64,000 nucleotides of DNA. Source: Inia geoffrensis. Taxonomy: Eukaryota; Chordata; Mammalia; Artiodactyla; Iniidae. This document shows, piece after piece, positions 1-11,506 of this stretch. The DNA lies in the NCBI GenBank assembly GCA_036417435.1, contig CM070907.1:63534001-63598000 (forward strand), given 5' to 3'. Position 1 is the stretch's first letter; each line of letters starts with the position of its first letter. A program made the translations under genes and the position numbers. The notes beneath the pieces were generated by a model that was not told the origin of the DNA, searched no databases, and saw nothing but the letters and a program-made list of their open reading frames with translations.

Positions 1-1890
1 CACTGCAACAAAACGAATAAAATACCTAGGAATAAACCAATCTAAGGAGACAAAAGGCCTGTATGGAGAAAACCATAAGACACTGATGAAAGAAATTAAA
101 GATGATACAAACAGATGGAGAGCTATACCATGTTCTTGGATTGGAAGAATCAACATTGTGAAAATGACCATCCTACCTAAAACAATCTACAGATTCAATG
201 CAATCCCTATCAAAGTACCAATGGCATTTTTCACAGAACTAGAACAAAAAATTTCTACAATTTGTATGGAAACACAAAAAACCCCGAATATCCAAAGCAA
301 TCTTGAGAAAGAAAAACAGAGCTGGAGGAATCAGGCTCCCTGACTTCAGACTATACTACAAAGCTACAGTAATCAAGACAGTATGGTACTAGCAGAAAAA
401 CAGAAATATAGGTCAATGGAACAGGATAGAAAGCCCAAATATAAAACCACACACATATGGTCAACTAATCTTTGATAAAGGAAGTAAGAATATACAATGG
501 AGAAAAGTCAGAAAAGACAGTCTCTTCAATAAGTGGTGCTGGGAAAACAGGACAGCTACATGTAAAAAGTGAAATTAGAACACTGCCTAACACCATACAC
601 AAAAATAAACTCAAAATGGATTAAAGACCTAAATGTAAGGCCAGACACTATCAAACTCTTAGAGGGAAACATAGGCAGAACCCTCTATGACATAAATCAC
701 CGCAAGATCCTTTTTGGCCCACCTCCTAGAGAAATGGAAATAAAAACAAAAATAAACAAATGACACCTAATGACACTTAAAAGCTTTTGCACAGTAAAGG
801 AAACCATAAAAAAGACGAAAAGACAGCCCTCAGAATGGGTTAAAATATTTTCAAATGAAGCACCTGACCTAGGATTAAGCTCCAAAATATACAAGCAGCT
901 CATGCAGCTCAATATCACAAAAACAAACAGCCCAATCCAAAAATGGGCAGAAGATCTAAATAGACATTTCTCCAAAGAAGATACACAGATTGCCAACAAA
1001 CACATGAAAGGATGCTCAACATCACTAATCATTAGAGAAATGCAAATCAAAATTATAATGAGGTATCACCTCACACCGGTCAGAATGGTCATCATCAAAA
1101 ATATAAAAACAGGGCTTCCCTGGTGGCGCAGTGGTTAAGAATCCGCCTGCCAATGCAGGGGACACAGGTTCGAGCCCTGGTCTGGGAAGATCCCACATGC
1201 CATGGAGCAACTAAGCCTATGCGCCACAACTACTGAGCCTGTGCTCTAGAGCCTGCAAGCCACAACTACTGAAGCGCACACGCCTAGAGCCCGAGCTCCG
1301 CAACAAGAAAAGCCACTGCAATGAGAAGCCTGCGCACCGCAATGAAGAGTAGCTCCCACTCGCGCAACTAGACAAACCCGCACGCAGCAACAAAGACCCA
1401 ACGCAGCCAAAAATAAATAAATTAATTTTAAAAATATATATATATATATAAACAATAAATGCTGGAGAGGGTGTGGAGAAAAGGGAACCCTTTTGCACTG
1501 TTGGTGGGAATGTAAATTGATACAGCCACAGTGGAGAACAGTATGGAGGTTCCTGAAAAAACTATAAATATAATTACCATATGACCCAGCAATCCCACTA
1601 CTGGGCGTATACCCTGAGAAAACCATAATTCAAAAAGAGTCATGTAGCACAATGTTCATTGCAGCTCTATTTACAATAGCAAGGACATGGAAACAACCTA
1701 AGTGTCCATTGACAGATGAATGGATAAAGAAGATGTGGCACATATATGCAATGGGATATTACTCACCATAAAAAGAAAGGAAATTACGTTATTTGTAGTG
1801 AGGTGGATGGACCTAGAGTCTGTCATACAGAGTGAAGTAAGTCCAAAAGAGAAAAACAAATACCGTATGCTAACACATATATATGGAATC
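1..1890 (+). pseudogene. L1 ORF2 C-terminal remnant
   Basis: Translated blocks in one frame (86-343, 569-763, 770-1111, then 1451 onward after the SINE) match the post-RT part of L1 ORF2p, including peptides such as [18 protein letters not shown] and [19 protein letters not shown] residues of the cysteine-rich C-terminus. Endonuclease and RT domains are not in the window. Stops, an indel near 340 and the SINE insertion break the frame. It is a dead copy of a retrotransposon enzyme, not a host gene. Confidence 0.9.
1112..1430 (+). mobile_element. CHR-1-type SINE
   Basis: Starts 'gggcttccctggtggcgcag' with a tRNA-like head (A box near 'gtggttaagaatcc', B box 'ggttcgagccc') and ends in 'aaataaataaatt'. 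It carries two copies of the internal 'ccacaactactga' motif. It sits in the L1 ORF2 remnant, flanked by a short AT-rich duplication (about 'aaaaatata'). The tRNA head is Pol III-promoter-like; nothing indicates present activity. Confidence 0.93.
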
Positions 1891-2554
1891 TAAAAAAAAA
1901 AAATGGTTCTGATGAACGTAGGGACAGGACAGGAATAAAGACACAGACATAGAGAATGGACTTGAGGACATGGGGAGGGGGAAGGGTAAGCTGGGATGAA
2001 GTGAGAGAACGGCATGGACATATATACACTACCAAACGTAAAATAGATAGCTAGTGGGAAGCAGCTGCATAGCACAGGGAGATTAGCTCGGTGCTTTGTG
2101 ACCACCTAGAGGGGTGGGATAGGGAGTGTGGGAGGGAGGCACAAGAGGGAGGGGATATTGTGATATGCGTATGTATATAGCTGATTCACTTTGTTATACA
2201 ACAGAAACTAACACAAAAATGTAAAGGAATTATACTCCAATAAAGATGTTTAAAAAAACGAGAGAGAGAAGGAAGCATCTTGAACTCAACCAAACCTGCC
2301 TGTTATCTTTCCCCTCAATCCTGATATGTCCTTTTACTTGTTCGGTTTTACCCAACCCCCCTAGCTAGAAACCTCAAGATAATACTAGAACAAAGCTGGG
2401 GCAGGGTCGGGGTCGGGGGGAAATCATTTTTCGGACTTTTAAGAACTAAACTTTTTCTCCTCCAGGATCCTCAAAAGAGTTTTTCCTCTCATTCACACAT
2501 AGAAAGAAGTAGGTGATCTTAAGATCAAGTGATGCCATTTCTCTGAATCTACAC

Positions 2555-3065
2555 TAGACATACACTCGCACAGGTACATAAAGAAGCATCTATAAGCATG
2601 TCCTTTGTGAGAGAGAAAGAGTGGAAACAGCCTAAAAGTCAATTAATAACAACACAGGCTAAATAAACCATGGTATATTCATAACAAAGAATACAATGCA
2701 GCAGCCAAAATGAAGCAGTTCTATAAGTATCGATACAGAAAGCACGCCAAGACTGATTGTTTAGTGAGAAAGGCAATTCGAAGAATGATTGATATTGTAT
2801 CATAGCACTGGTATAAAAAAAATAACCACCAACAAATCAACAACCTAAAACAGTAAATTGTTTCCTATGGCTATATAAATATATGCATTAAATGCATAGA
2901 ACATGGTCTGGGAGAATGCACACAAAACTGGTAACAGTTGTTACGTCTCGGAAGGTGGGAAGGGAACCAGAGCTGAGAATGATGGTCAAAAAATTTAGTG
3001 TTATCTGTATTTAAGTTTTTTCACAAGTGTAATAATGCATTCATGTGTACATAATTTAATCAACG
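2555..3065 (+). mobile_element. Old mammalian L1 (L1M-type) 3' end
   Basis: Diverged match to the 3' end of old L1: 'aacagcctaaaagtcaatta', then 'taaaccatggtatattcata' and 'ggtaacagttgttacgtctc', in the order of L1M 3' UTRs. No reading frame remains. The preceding 2266-2555 shows nothing I recognise. Confidence 0.7.
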
Positions 3066-3489
3066 ATTTTAAGGTAAGAAAATCATTAAGGATGTGCAGT
3101 ACTGGGGTTTTTTTTAAATTTAATTTTATTTATTTTTTATACAGCAGGTTATTACTCATCCATTTTTTACACATCAGTGTATACATGTCAATTCCAATCT
3201 CCTAATTCATCACACCACCACCACCACCACCCCGCCGCTTTCCCTTTAGTGTCCATATGTTTGTTCTCTACATCTCAATATCTGTCCTGCACACTGGTTC
3301 ATCTGTACAATTTTTCTAGGTTCCACATATATGCGTTAATATACGATATTTGTTTTTCTTTTTCTGACTTACTTCACTCTGTATGACAGTCTCTAGATCC
3401 ATCCATGTCTCAACAAATAACCCAATTTCGTTCCTTTTCATGGCTGAGTAATATTCCATTGTATATATGCACCACACCTTCTTTATCCA

Positions 3490-4607
3490 TTAGTCTGTTG
3501 ATGGGCATTTAGGTTGCTTCCATGACCTGGCTATGGTAAATAGGGCTGCAATGAACATTGAGGTACATGTGTCTTTTTGAATTATGGTTTTCTTCAGGAA
3601 TATGCCCAGTAGTGGGATTGCTGGGTCATATGGTAATTCTATTTGTAGTTTTTTAAGGAACCTCCATACTGTTCTCCATAGTGGCTGTATCAATTTACAT
3701 TCCCACCAACAGTGCAAGAGGGTTCCCTTTTCTCCACACCCTCTCCAGCATCTGTTGTTTGTAAATTTTCTGATGATGCCCATTCTAAGTGGTGTGAAGT
3801 GATACCTCATTGTAGTTTTGATTTGCATTTCTGTAATAATTAGTGATGTTGAGCAGCTTTTCACGTGCTAGCTGGCCATCTGTATGTCTTCTTTGGAGAA
3901 ATGTCTATTTAGGTCTTCTGCTCATTTTTGGATTGGGTTGTTTGTTTCTTTAATATTGAGCTGCATGAGCTGTTTATATATTTTGGAGATGAATCCTTTG
4001 TCCGTTGATTCTTTTGCAAATATTTCCTCCCATTTTGAGGGTTGTATTTTTGTATTGTTTATGGTTTCCTTTGCTGTGCAAAAGCTTTTAAGTTTCATTA
4101 GGTCCGATTTGTTGATTTTTGTTTTTATTTCCATTTCTCTAGGAGGTGGGTCAAAAAGGATCTTGCTGTGATTTATGTCATAGAGTGTTCTGCCTATGTT
4201 TTCCTCTAAGAGTTTGATGGTGTCTGGCCTTACATTTAGGTCTTTAATCCATTTTGAGTTTATTTTTGTGTATGGTGTTAGGGAGTGTTCTAATTTCATT
4301 CTTTTACATGTAGCTGTACAGTGTTCCCAGCACCACTTATTGAAGAGACTGTCTTTTCTGTCCTTTCTCCATTGTATATCCTTGCCTCCTTTGTCATAGA
4401 CTAGTTGACTAGGTGCGTGGGTTTATCTCTGGGCTTTCTATCTTTTTCCACTGACCTATGTTTCTGTTTTTGTGTCAGTACCATATTGTCTTGATTTCTG
4501 TAGCTTTGTAGTATAGTCTCAAGTCAGGGAACCTGATTCCTCCAGCTCCGTTTTTTTCCCTCAAGCCTGCTTTGGCTATTTGGGGTCTTTTGTGTCTCCA
4601 TACAAAT
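3490..4607 (-). pseudogene. L1 ORF2 C-terminal remnant
   Basis: The - strand frames 4299-3922 and 3864-3490 translate to L1 ORF2p C-terminal sequence ([40 protein letters not shown]). A stop and frame shift separate them. The upstream side is joined to ORF1 instead of the rest of ORF2, so catalytic domains are absent. Confidence 0.9.
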
Positions 4608-4854
4608 TTTTCATTTCAATTATTGTATTGTTCATCTCTGTGTGTTTGTTCTTTAATTCTTCTAGGTCTCTGTTAAACATTTCTTGCATCTTCTCTATCT
4701 TTGACTCCATTCTTTTTCCGAGGTCCTGGATCATCTTCAGTATCACTATTCTGAATTCTTTTTCTGGAAGGTTGCCTATCTCCACCTCATTTAGTTGTTT
4801 TTCTGGGGTTTTATATTGTTCCTTCATCTGGTACATAGCCCTCTGCCTTTTCAT
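4608..4854 (-). pseudogene. L1 ORF1 N-terminal coiled-coil remnant
   Basis: Starts at an ATG (4854 down to 4852) preceded by L1 5' UTR. The frame stays open for about 80 codons and reads as the acidic/basic N-terminus and coiled coil of L1 ORF1p (residues such as KEFRIVILKMIQDLGKRMES). It then runs into ORF2 sequence in another frame and stops at 4576. RRM and C-terminal domains of ORF1p are missing. Confidence 0.85.
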
Positions 4855-4964
4855 CTTGTCTATCTTTCTATGAATGTGGTTTTTGTTCCACAGGCTGCAG
4901 GATTGTAGGTCTTCTTGCTTCTGCTGTCTGCCTTCTGGTTTGCATTACTGCTTTTAATAGTGAA

Positions 4965-5320
4965 AATTTTGAGCTACCTAAATATCTAGCAACTGAAGCA
5001 TGATTAAATCGATCATGGTACGATCATATGGCAGAATTCAATAAAAATGATGCCATTTATTTTTATATGCACGGGTGTAAAGAAATTAATTTATAGTTCC
5101 ATTCAAAAGGAAGTATGTACTAATTATTGTGTTCTGCATTATCCTTTTTTTGTGAACAAGTACATTCACAAAAAGTTTTAAGATAATTTTATATAAAAAG
5201 TTTGTAGGTGTTTCTACATCAGTGGGATTCTTGTTGTGTTTTCTTTTGCTTCTTTATTTCTTAATTTTTCTGTAAGGAATAAGTAATAAGAAAAATCCTG
5301 TTTTAAAAAATGTAAATAAA
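4965..5320 (+). mobile_element. Old L1M-type 3' end
   Basis: Diverged L1 3' sequence ('attaaatcgatcatggtacg', 'aaaaatgatgccattt', long AT-rich tail). It repeats a region also present at 2640-2720, so it is a separate copy from the one at 2555. Confidence 0.55.
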
Positions 5321-5868
5321 ATGAGGAAATTGAACTAGCAATGATGAGAGAGAGAAAAAGTTAAGAGGAGGAAACACATGATGGTTGATGGGGATAATAA
5401 AGCAGAGAAAGGATGTTATTGGGATTTTTTTTTTAAAGAGATTTTCTTATTTTCGAGAGAGTTAAAAGGAAATTATTTTTGTTCTCAGCATCTTTCAGTA
5501 TACTTTCCAAGCCATCAAATTCCTAAATATAACCAAAGATGATGATTTTACAAGTGAGCCAACATAAACATAGTAGATGTTTATACTTCTACATTAACAA
5601 CATGGCATTAGAGCTGCAAAAGTTCTTTCAAACTGGCTCTTTTATTTTTCTAAAAATTTCCATTTTGAGCCCCCCTTTAAAATATAGCATTCCCCTCCCC
5701 CCCCCCACCATCCCTGCTATGGCTTTAAGGTTCAAGATGAGGCAGAAGATTAACATAGCAACATTTAGGAGTGAGGATGGGGCCAGTGGAGGAGCAGGAG
5801 GGAGGTAGAAGAAGGTTAAGCATTTGGGTAGGAAAAGAAGGGGAGGACATTTTTTTAGTGTTACCCTC
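5321..5868. other. Single-copy-looking stretch
   Basis: No gene or repeat recognised. It contains a C-rich run at about 5692-5707 (near 5-CTCCCC-3') and purine-rich stretches. Open frames here are short and unremarkable. Confidence 0.4.
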
Positions 5869-5869
5869 A

Positions 5870-5999
5870 AGTAGGACTACCCAAACTCTAGTATGTGTTC
5901 AGGTCATCTAGGGATCTTCTGAAAAGGCAGGACTGGGGCAGGACTCCCAGACGATGCTCATACTACTGGTCCATAGACGACTTTCAGCAGCAAAGCCTT
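5870..5999. mobile_element. hAT-Charlie MITE relic (MER5/MER20-like)
   Basis: Contains 'ccaaactctagtatgtgttc', 'gatcttctgaaaaggcag' and 'actactggtccatagacgac', which follow the pattern of non-autonomous Charlie elements. Ends are eroded and no 8-bp duplication is visible. Confidence 0.55.
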
Positions 6000-6289
6000 A
6001 GAATCTGGGAATTTGCTATTCCACCTTGGTCCATCTGTATTTCAAACTGGAAACCTCTATTGTGATAACTTCTTCCTAACCTAATTTTTTTTATTTTTGG
6101 GTTTTTTGTTTGTTTCATCAAAATGCCAAATAGTGGAAAGTCTTCAAAAAATCATTTTATCATATACAAAGTACAGTTTAAGGCCCTATGCATGGAAGTG
6201 AGTAAAATGGGAACTAGAACATGGAGTAGTCGGAACCCCTAATATACAAATGTTACTTGTTATAAAGTGTGTGGTATTATGGAAAAAGC

Positions 6290-6480
6290 CCTGGACTGGA
6301 TGGCAGAAGACCTGGTTTCAATCCTAGTGATTGTTAACTAGCTGTGTGCCTTTGTGCCTATCACTTCTCTCCAGTTCTCTGTTTCCTTTTCTGTCAAATA
6401 AAAGAATTGATCTACATGGCTTCTAAAATCTTTTCAGCTCTGACACTTGAGGAATCTATAAAGGAGATCTTATATCAACA
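6290..6480 (+). mobile_element. MIR SINE
   Basis: Diverged MIR core: 'ccctggactggatggcagaa', 'aactagctgtgtgcc', 'gttctctgtttcctttt', followed by a degraded 3' part. Confidence 0.65.
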
Positions 6481-8244
6481 GGAAGGGAAGAAAAGAAAGA
6501 TGTGCCATCACACACAGAGCTGCCAAGGATCCTGTACATGTGATATTATAATGGAGGAATTTTCCCCTTGTCTGCCCAGATGCAAAAATGTTATTGGAGT
6601 GAGAGACTGGGAAACTTGCCTGGTATGAAATTCTAGTACCCCGACTTCCCGGTTTGGGCAATTTAGCGGCTTGGGAATCTGTCCTCGCCCCTGTAAAGTA
6701 AGGCAGACCATGTAAACAGGCTCTCCAAGAACCTCAATGTGGCTCTGGCAGCTTTGATTCTGAGGTTCTCCATCTTTGGGGCCACCCTCGGCTTTCACCT
6801 CATTCCCGTACACTGATCAGCAGACAAATTCTGAAGCCTCTTGAGCTTAAGGTCCCAGCCAAATGGCCCTACAGCCTTCCTGCTCGAGAAAGCCTCCAAT
6901 TCCCAGCCTGAGGCCAAATCCCATTTTCCTAGCAACTCAAACCTTCCCCCCATAGCACCCCGCTGGATCCCAAGTCTCCCAGACACTGCAGACCCTACTC
7001 AGGCCTATAGCAGCCAAGCCTAAGGCAACTGGGCAGGCCTACAGTGATGTCCTCAGAGGCAGGCCTATCCTCAAAGTGAGGATCAGCCCGGAGTCTGATA
7101 AGCACAGGGTAGGAAAGGGACCTGCTATAGTGAGATTACCCGGACTCTGAGGCAATCTCGAGGCAATCTCCTGCAGCTCTGCCTCACGCCTCAGCAGACC
7201 TGCCCTCCTTTCCTTTTAAATTACCAAACAGGCCTGTGGCTATTCTAACAAAGAGTCACAAGTCACCCATAAACACGCCTGAAACACAAGCTTCAGGCAG
7301 TTTCCTGTGGTTTGCCTAAGCTGGCAGTGGGAAGGCAGCCTGACTCCCCGCCATGTTCCTGAGACGCTGTCCTCAGCAGACACTCAGGGCATGGCCTCCG
7401 GAGGTGGCCACTTGGGATGCAGTGACCCTGAGGGCTGCCGAAGGGTTTATTTTTTTCCCTGTAGTCCCAGCCTAGGCTGGGCTGAATTATGGGGCTGCCG
7501 GTACAAAGGGTGCTTTTTATAAAGTTCTTCCTTGGTATTTTTGGTGTCTGGAAAGGGCTTCCTCTCCTCCCACGGTTAATTAGCAGCATGAGAGCATTAC
7601 CCTTTCCTCAGCAGAAAGTATGTTCCTGGCCCCGAGGCCAGGCAGAGGGGGCGGCAGGTGTGGCCAGATACTCCCTGAGGTTAACCTCAAACTTAAACTT
7701 AGACGTGGTTAGAAGCAGTGTGAGAGGCAGAGTTAGCTTCCATTTGGGGCAGAGTGGGCAATCGGGCACAGGTCCCTGACAAGCTAGGGAACTGTTTTCT
7801 AGCAACTCAGTCAGGTGAGGGGACAGGAGAAGGGGGTGGGGAACCAATGGGTGTTGGACACGTTTGTGAATTGTTCCTACAACAAAGGCTTTTTAAAAAC
7901 AACAGAGTGGAGCTTTATATATTTGAATGAGAAGCCCACAGAAGGACCTATTGTCAGGAGGAAAAATTGCATGAGTAATTGTGCATGACTTCAGTCTTCC
8001 CAGTTGAAATGTTAGGCGTGTTAAGGATGACTGTGGACATTCCATTGTTTTCAGTGTGGGGAAGAGGGAGGAAGGAACTCCTGGGAGGTGGGGAGGTAAG
8101 AAACTTAGAAGCTCTCCCCCACAACTTTTCCTTGCTGGGTCCCATGTTTCTTCTACTTAATTGAACTACCACCTCCTACAGGAAGCCTTCCTTGATACAT
8201 AACTCCTATCTTTTCATTATTTACTAGACTCTGATACTATTGGT
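6481..8244. other. 1.8 kb without recognised gene or repeat
   Basis: The longest repeat-poor stretch, moderately GC-rich between 6600 and 7850. All frames are short or broken. It holds an 11-bp tandem duplication 'gaggcaatctc' (7149-7170), a 16-bp palindrome (7466-7481) and homeodomain- or RUNX-like words ('ttaattagc', 'tgtggttt') that could occur by chance. It could be unconstrained or regulatory; sequence alone does not decide. Confidence 0.4.
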
Positions 8245-8480
8245 AGGCCACAGCACAGTGGGCCTGGACTCCAGGACCAGACTCCACCACTTCCTAAATG
8301 TATAACCTTGGGCAAGTTACTGATCTTCCCTGTGCCTCAGTTTCCTCATCTATAAATAGGAGTAATATTTACCTTCTAGGGTTGTTGAGATCATTAAATG
8401 TGTTAATACATATAAGACACATAGAACAGTGCCTGATGTATAGTACATACTCAGTAAATACTAGCAATTATTATTTTTTA
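8245..8480 (+). mobile_element. MIR SINE, near full length
   Basis: Clear MIR order: 'ccttgggcaagttactgatc', 'tgcctcagtttcctcatct', 'agggttgttgagatcattaa', 'cagtgcctgatgtatagtac', 'ctcagtaaatactagcaatt'. Confidence 0.88.
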
Positions 8481-8521
8481 TTTGTAATCACAGTGGCTAG
8501 CAAAGTTTGTAATATATCATA

Positions 8522-8670
8522 GGTCAGAGGTTTTTCAACCCTCATATGCATCATAATTGCTTGAGGAGCTTTAAAAATACGTGGGCCTGGGCTCCATTGG
8601 TCTAGCAGTGCAATCTGGTCATGGTATTTTAGAAAAGTTCCCTGGGTGGTTTTATTATGCAACTAATGTT
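8522..8670 (+). mobile_element. MER5A-like hAT-Charlie MITE
   Basis: Begins 'ggtcagaggtttttcaaccc' and continues 'cataattgcttgaggagctt' and 'gtgggcctgggctccattgg', in MER5A order. The right end is eroded. A 'tgttgaatgaatg' stub follows at about 8690. Confidence 0.65.
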
Positions 8671-8704
8671 ATAGCTGCTTAGTGAATATTTGTTGAATGA
8701 ATGT

Positions 8705-9300
8705 ATGAGTGAACCAAATGGGATTAGAACAAATAGGCTCAGGTTACCCCTTCCTTAGGAACATCAAGACATGATTCTGTCTCCTTCAGAAAGTTGTCTC
8801 TTCCTGAGACAGGCTTCAAGCAAACAACATGACAGTGAATATAGTGGAATATATGAAAGAATCACAATTCTATTCATCTCAACATATTGCAATATTGAAG
8901 AAATAGGGAGAAAATGATTGGCACTAATATTAGAGATCAATAGGTATTTCCTCTTGTTCTCCCTTCTGTTGAGGCAGACTTATTGCTCAGACAGACGCTG
9001 TAACAACTCTAGCCAGAAGCTGAATTTTGACCTTTCCTCCAGCTTTAATTTTGAGTTGCAATCCAATCGTTAATTTAGTGGACATAATAAAACATTTAAA
9101 GACCTCAAATAAAGCATTTGCCCCACTCTAATATGTAATTATGTGCAGGATAATAACACAATTGTAATAAACTGCTTTACCTAGTTGGCTTACAAAGTTT
9201 AAGCTGACTGCTGCTTGTAGAACATTATGTCAGGTATCTCACAATAGAAATAAGAAACTATAGCCAGGGTCTAACTTATATATTAGGCGGAGAAGTAAAG
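8705..9300. other. AT-rich single-copy stretch
   Basis: No gene or repeat family recognised; only short frames. Confidence 0.4.
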
Positions 9301-9309
9301 GTAAACATT

Positions 9310-9478
9310 TCAGGGCTTCCCTGGTGGCGCAGTGGTTGAGAGTCTGCCTGCCGATGCAGGGGACACGGGTTCGTGGCCCAGTCAGGGAAGATCCCATCAT
9401 GCCGCGGAGCGGCTAGACCCATGAGCCATGACCACCGAGCCTGCGCGTCCGGAGCCTGTGCTCAGAGCCCCATGTACC

Positions 9479-9509
<31 letters not shown>
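9310..9509 (+). mobile_element. CHR-2-type SINE
   Basis: tRNA-derived head 'cttccctggtggcgcagtgg', short body ending 'catgtaccgc' and a 29-A tail (9481-9509). Target duplication 'taaacatt' at 9302-9309 and 9512-9519. There is a small deletion before the tail relative to the other CHR-2 copies here. Confidence 0.94.
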
Positions 9510-9511
<2 letters not shown>

Positions 9512-9564
9512 TAAACATTCTGAAAGCTAGAGAAAAATAAATAGAACAGAAACAAATGTAATAT

Positions 9565-9935
9565 TTAAAGTGTGTAGCAGCATAAAGAAGGCTTTGGAGT
9601 CAGACTTTAGGCCTATTTCTTATTAATTGTGTGACCTCAATAATTCAATTAACCTTCCAGAGTTTCAGCTTGCTCACTGACCAAATGTGGATTTTTTTTT
9701 TTTTTTTTTGGCCGCGTCACAGGACTTGTGAGATCTTAGTTCCCAGACCAAGGATTGAACCTGGGCCCTTGGCAGTGCAAGTGCAGAGTCCTAACCACTG
9801 CACTGCTAGGGAATTCTCCCAAATGTGGATTTTGATGCCTACATCACAGGATTGTTGTGAGGCTTCAAAGTGATAATATATGCAAGTGTCTAGTGCTTTT
9901 CTAGTGCTTTTCATTAAATGAAATTATTTCAATTA
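9565..9935 (+). mobile_element. MIR SINE split by a younger SINE
   Basis: Left part 9565-9693 ('ggctttggagtcagacttta', 'attgtgtgacctcaa') and right part 9819-9935 ('ggattgttgtgaggcttcaa'). The join is exact once the inserted SINE and one duplication copy are removed. The right part holds two tandem copies of 'ctagtgctttt' (9890-9911). Confidence 0.82.
9694..9818 (-). mobile_element. Short tRNA-derived SINE
   Basis: On the - strand: head with 'agtgcagtggttaggactct', a short body and a poly-A tail (poly-T at 9694-9710). Exact 15-bp target duplication 'ccaaatgtggatttt' starting at 9681 and at 9819. It interrupts a MIR. Confidence 0.9.
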
Positions 9936-10196
9936 ACAAAGAAGCTGTATTCCAACAGCATGCTTTATTGTCAGAAATTTCATTATCAAGAGGAGAGATA
10001 ATATGTAATAGGGGAAGCAAACAAGATGGAGAGCTAAGCATAAACATACACCAGCTCTCTCACCCCAAATCCCTTAAAAGACAGAATAATGAGTAAGTCC
10101 CGACCAGTAGTAGCAAACAAGAGAGGAGGCAAAAAATGCCAAAAATCTGGACAGCATGGGGGGGTCAGACTGATAGAGAACCCAGAGAAGAGTATT

Positions 10197-10512
10197 TTTA
10201 AATTAATTAATTAATTATTAATTATTTTTGGCTGCATTGTGTCTTCATTGTTGCACACGGGCTTTCTCTAGCTGTGGTGAGCTGGGGCTACTCTTCGTTG
10301 CGGTGTGCGGACTTCTCATTGCGGTGGCTTCTGTTGTTGCAGAGCATGGGCTCTAGGTGCACAGGCTTCAGAAGTTGCAGCACACGGGCTCAGTAGTTGT
10401 GGCACACGGGCTTAGTTGCTCTGTGGCATGTGGGATCTTCCCAGACGAGGGCTTGAACCCGTGTTCCCTGCATTGGCAGGGGGATTCTTAACCACTGCGC
10501 CACCAGGGAAGT
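10197..10512 (-). mobile_element. CHR-1-type SINE
   Basis: Reverse-oriented, with two internal 'agttgtggc'-type motif copies and the AT-rich tail 'ttaattaattaattatt' at its left. Exact 16-bp target duplication 'cccagagaagagtatt' at 10181-10196 and 10513-10528. Confidence 0.95.
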
Positions 10513-11107
10513 CCCAGAGAAGAGTATTAACACACTCCAAAACACTCACAAGAGGCAATTTGAAGCAGAGGATCTCCAAGCTCCGAGGAAGGAGAGAGAA
10601 AGAATGAGAGGGGATTGTGAAACAATCATCAGGGTTATTAATCTTTAAACGGCTCTCTGAGCAACAAACCTCTCTCCTCCTTTCTCCACTTCAGGCAGCT
10701 GCAGGTGGGGTTGGGGTAGGGTTGGTTAACCCCAGATAAAACACAGAGCTTCACTCTAAGCAAGGAAATCACCTGTCCCAGGAGGGCACCTGCTGAGGTG
10801 TAAAGGCCTGTGAGAAAAGCACAGCTGAAAGTAACCTCAACCACCTTTCACAGACACAGAAAGAAGAAAAAGAAAAATTGTTCCTGTCCAGTTTGTCAAC
10901 TGTGGCTTCATTGAAGTAAACGCCTCCTTATTTTGTCATTTGGGGATGGATGAAGTGGGAGGGGGATGATCCCCAGGCCTGCCTGCCTGCCTGCTCCAAG
11001 CACCTTACATGGAAGACGGTAGTCAAAATGTCCTACTTACAGAGTCCTAACTAACCATCTAGTGATCAGAGGAGCCTGTAGAGGAAACAGCTCAAAACCG
11101 AAGGAGA

Positions 11108-11506
11108 GGGACTTCCCTGGTGGTTCAGGGGTTAAGAATCCACGCCAATGCAGGGGACACAGGTTCGAGCCCTTGTCTGGGAAGATCCCACATGCCGCAG
11201 TGCAATTAAGCCCGTGCACCACAACTACTGAGCCTGTGCTCTAAAGCCCGCAAGCCACAACTACTGAGCCCGTGTGCCACAACTACTGAAACCCACGTGC
11301 CTAGAGCCTGTGCTCTGCAGCAAGAGAAGCCACCACAATGAGAAGCCCATGCACCGCAATGAAGAGTAGCCCCTGCTCACCACAACTAGGGAAAGTCCAC
11401 GAGCAGCAACAAAGACCCAACACAGCCATAAATAAATAAATAAATAGATAGATAGATAAATAGATAAATAAATAAATAAATAAGTAAATTTATTTTTAAA
11501 AAAAAG
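11108..11506 (+). mobile_element. CHR-1-type SINE, three motif copies
   Basis: Head 'acttccctggtggttcaggg', three copies of 'ccacaactactga', and an expanded 'aaataaatagataga' tail (11430-11490). Target duplication 'aaccgaaggaga' (11096-11107) against 'aaccaaaggaga' (11507-11518), one mismatch. Confidence 0.95.

Larger units (their letters stand above)
1..2262 (+). mobile_element. L1 LINE, 3' portion, cut by window edge
   Basis: The left edge lies inside ORF2, after the reverse transcriptase region, and the element runs through the ORF2 C-terminus and 3' UTR to a tail near 2262 ('ccaataaagatg' then A-rich). The 3' UTR has the cetartiodactyl form ('gctgattcactttgttata'). A CHR-1 SINE splits it at 1112-1430. 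Several stops and shifts mean it cannot encode active protein. The 5' part lies outside the window. Confidence 0.93.
3105..4940 (-). mobile_element. L1 LINE with large internal deletion
   Basis: Read on the - strand: 5' UTR end (about 4940-4858), ORF1 start (4854 to about 4608), then directly the last part of ORF2 (about 4607-3490), 3' UTR and poly-A (poly-T at 3108-3117). Both halves have the same orientation, so this is a deletion, not a 5' inversion. Most of ORF1 plus the ORF2 endonuclease and RT regions are missing. I see no clear target-site duplication. Confidence 0.9.

Noticed and set aside
3177..3386. Frame with a run of histidines
   Set aside because: The (CAC)n run is in the reversed L1 3' UTR; no gene.
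7466..7481. Perfect 16-bp palindrome 'cccagcctaggctggg'
   Set aside because: About one such palindrome is expected by chance in a window this size.
11430..11490. (AAATAGATAG)-type tandem repeat as an independent satellite
   Set aside because: It is the expanded A-rich tail of the CHR-1 SINE at 11108-11506.
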